Below are positions 5,371 through 6,784 of a stretch of 6,784 nucleotides of DNA, one piece after another. Under the pieces are notes generated by a model. The model saw only the letters and a program-made list of their open reading frames with translations, made no database searches and was not told the origin of the DNA. Source of the stretch: Candidatus Omnitrophota bacterium (GTDB lineage: Bacteria; Omnitrophota; Gorgyraeia; Duberdicusellales; 4484-171); contig JALOBR010000053.1 of assembly GCA_023228195.1 (NCBI GenBank), positions 1 through 6,784 on the forward strand, read 5' to 3'. Every line of letters begins with the position of its first letter. Positions within the stretch are counted from its first letter, which is position 1. The position numbers and the translations under genes are program-made.

Positions 5371-6784
5371 ATGAAAAACCAAGAAGCATCCCGTATTTTC
5401 CGGGATATTGCTAAAATACTGGAGTTAAAGGGCGAAAATATCTTTCGAATTCGGGCGTATGAACGCGCGGCGCAAGCAATAGACAGTTTACAAGATGACC
5501 TTGAAAGAATAATGAAAAAAAACGAGCTTACTTCAATACCCGGCATAGGTGCAGATTTATCTGCCAAGATTAAAGAGATAGTAGAAACCGGCCGCCTTAA
5601 GTATTATGAGGAGCTGAAGAAAAAAACCCCTCAGGGCCTTGTGGCGATGATGGAAATACCCGGGCTTGGCCCAAAAACAGTTAAAAGGCTTTATGAACAA
5701 TTAAAAATAGATACGATGGAAAAATTAGAAAAAGCCGCTAAAGGCGGTAAGCTATTAAAGCTTGAAGGCATAAAAGAAAAAATTGAAGATAATATTTTAA
5801 GAGGTATTGATCTTGTGAAAAAAGGCAACGAAAGGCAGCTTCTTGATTTTGCCATTAACCTTTCGAAAAGTTTTATCGAAAGCCTTAAAGGCTTAAAAGA
5901 GATAGATGATATTGAAGTGGCAGGCTCTGTAAGAAGGAGAAAATATACCGTAAAAGATATAGACATATTAGTTACTTCAAAGAAACCTAAAGTTGTAATG
6001 GAGAAGTTTTTGCATCTTGATTTGGTGAAGGATATTTTAGCGCATGGAGAAACAAAGTCTTCGGTAATATCAAAAGAAAATAATATGCAGGTGGATTTAC
6101 GCGCGCTTGAACACGGGAGCTTCGGTTCGGCGCTTTTGTATTTTACCGGTTCAAAGGAGTTTAATATACGGCTGCGCCAGGAGGCAATAAAAAAAGGGTA
6201 TAAGTTAAACGAATACGGGCTATTTAAGAAGGATAAAAAGCTTGCCGGAAAAACAGAAGAGGAAATTTTTTCTTTACTAAAAATGGCATACATTCCCCCG
6301 GAGTTAAGAGAGGACAGGGGAGAAATTGACGCCGCGAGGATAAATAAATTGCCTAAGCTTGTTGAGCTGAAGGATATCAGGGGTGATTTTCATATCCATT
6401 CAAAATACAGCGACGGCCTGGCTTCAATTGCGGAAATTGCCGATACTTTAGAAAAATTTGATTACGAATATGCAGCAATATGCGACCATTCTCAGAGCTT
6501 AAAGATTGCGGGAGGGCTTTCAGAAAAAGAAGTTTATAAAAAGTTAAAAGAGCTTAAAAAAGTAAATCAAAAAAGTAAACTTAAACTTTTCGCAGGGACA
6601 GAAGTCGATATAGCTTCCGACGGAGCGTTGGACTATTCGCAAAGTTTACTTAAGGAATTTGACGTGGTTATCGCGGCAATACACACAGGATTTAAGCAGA
6701 CAAAACATCAGCTTACAAAACGGATTGTTAACGCATGCAAAAATAAATACACAAACATAATAGCCCATCCAACCGGCCGGCTCT
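5371..6784 (+). CDS. polX: Family X DNA polymerase with PHP domain (PolX), 3' end cut by window
   Basis: The frame is open from the ATG at 5371 to the right edge, giving 471 residues. Bacterial PolX is about 570 residues, so roughly the last 100 are missing. It is a repair (gap-filling) DNA polymerase that also carries a 3'-5' exonuclease in its PHP domain. The N-terminal 8-kDa-like region has two helix-hairpin-helix motifs, IPGIG (56-60) and IPGLG (96-100). The palm has AGSVRRRK (184-191), the catalytic pair Asp196 and Asp198 in VKDIDILV, and the third carboxylate Asp242 in MQVDLR. The FTGSKEFNIRLR motif follows. The PHP domain starts with DFHIHSKYSDG (339-349) and continues with CDHS (371-374), GTEVDI (409-414), AIHTGF (436-441) and IAHPTGRL (464-471). 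No frameshift is seen. A weak GGA lies 6 nt before the ATG, 19 nt after queF. Confidence 0.96.
   Translation, partial: MKNQEASRIFRDIAKILELKGENIFRIRAYERAAQAIDSLQDDLERIMKKNELTSIPGIGADLSAKIKEIVETGRLKYYEELKKKTPQGLVAMMEIPGLGPKTVKRLYEQLKIDTMEKLEKAAKGGKLLKLEGIKEKIEDNILRGIDLVKKGNERQLLDFAINLSKSFIESLKGLKEIDDIEVAGSVRRRKYTVKDIDILVTSKKPKVVMEKFLHLDLVKDILAHGETKSSVISKENNMQVDLRALEHGSFGSALLYFTGSKEFNIRLRQEAIKKGYKLNEYGLFKKDKKLAGKTEEEIFSLLKMAYIPPELREDRGEIDAARINKLPKLVELKDIRGDFHIHSKYSDGLASIAEIADTLEKFDYEYAAICDHSQSLKIAGGLSEKEVYKKLKELKKVNQKSKLKLFAGTEVDIASDGALDYSQSLLKEFDVVIAAIHTGFKQTKHQLTKRIVNACKNKYTNIIAHPTGRL

Noticed and set aside
5175..5567. Minus-strand frame spanning the queF-polX junction
   Set aside because: It overlaps the conserved 3' end of queF and 5' end of polX and has no recognisable motif.
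5866..5888. Inverted CTTTCGA / TCGAAAG words in polX
   Set aside because: A short 7-bp symmetry inside a well-conserved coding region; expected by chance.
5691..6293. Minus-strand open frame of 200 codons
   Set aside because: It is opposite to polX, whose polymerase motifs are intact through this stretch; its Ser/Phe-rich composition is that of an antisense shadow.
1..6784. Undescribed defence, mobile or biosynthetic system
   Set aside because: Every gene but the LysM lipoprotein belongs to a familiar housekeeping family; no transposase, integrase, toxin-antitoxin pair or effector is visible.

Overview
The window is a densely packed, single-strand (+) stretch of bacterial housekeeping genes, AT-rich by eye, with TGA used as a normal stop. 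I read the order as aspS (3' end), a LysM lipoprotein gene, phoH, a pgpH-like HD-phosphohydrolase gene, ybeY, recO, queF and polX (5' part, cut by the right edge). The lipoprotein signal with a LysM domain points to a cell with a peptidoglycan envelope. The gene set, protein style and lack of Shine-Dalgarno sequences suggest an uncultured lineage such as Omnitrophota or a relative. That placement is inference from memory of similar proteins, not a computed assignment.

Layout. 1-662 encodes the C-terminal catalytic part of a bacterial-type aspartyl-tRNA synthetase that lacks the usual GAD insertion domain. 663-802 holds two diverged copies of one hairpin-forming repeat, the second abutting the only strong ribosome binding site in the window. 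803-1327 encodes a small acidic lipoprotein with one LysM domain. The short gap before phoH is mostly a second, unrelated hairpin repeat with perfect 14-bp arms. 1399-4900 is a compact block phoH / pgpH-like / ybeY / recO with 32-nt and 14-nt overlaps and a 5-nt gap, so it is probably cotranscribed and translationally coupled. The same order is familiar from Gram-positive bacteria, but dgkA, cdd and era, which often lie between ybeY and recO there, are absent. queF follows with a near-perfect extended -10 element 7 nt before its ATG, which suggests a leaderless mRNA. polX follows after 19 nt.

Functional themes are RNA and ribosome quality (PhoH, YbeY), tRNA charging and modification (AspRS, QueF), DNA repair (RecO, PolX), nucleotide signalling (PgpH-like) and the cell wall (LysM lipoprotein). 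I see no mobile element with a transposase, CRISPR array, tRNA, rRNA or defence system. The most unusual items are the GAD-less AspRS, the covarying twin hairpins, the phoH leader built from a repeat, and the leaderless queF architecture.
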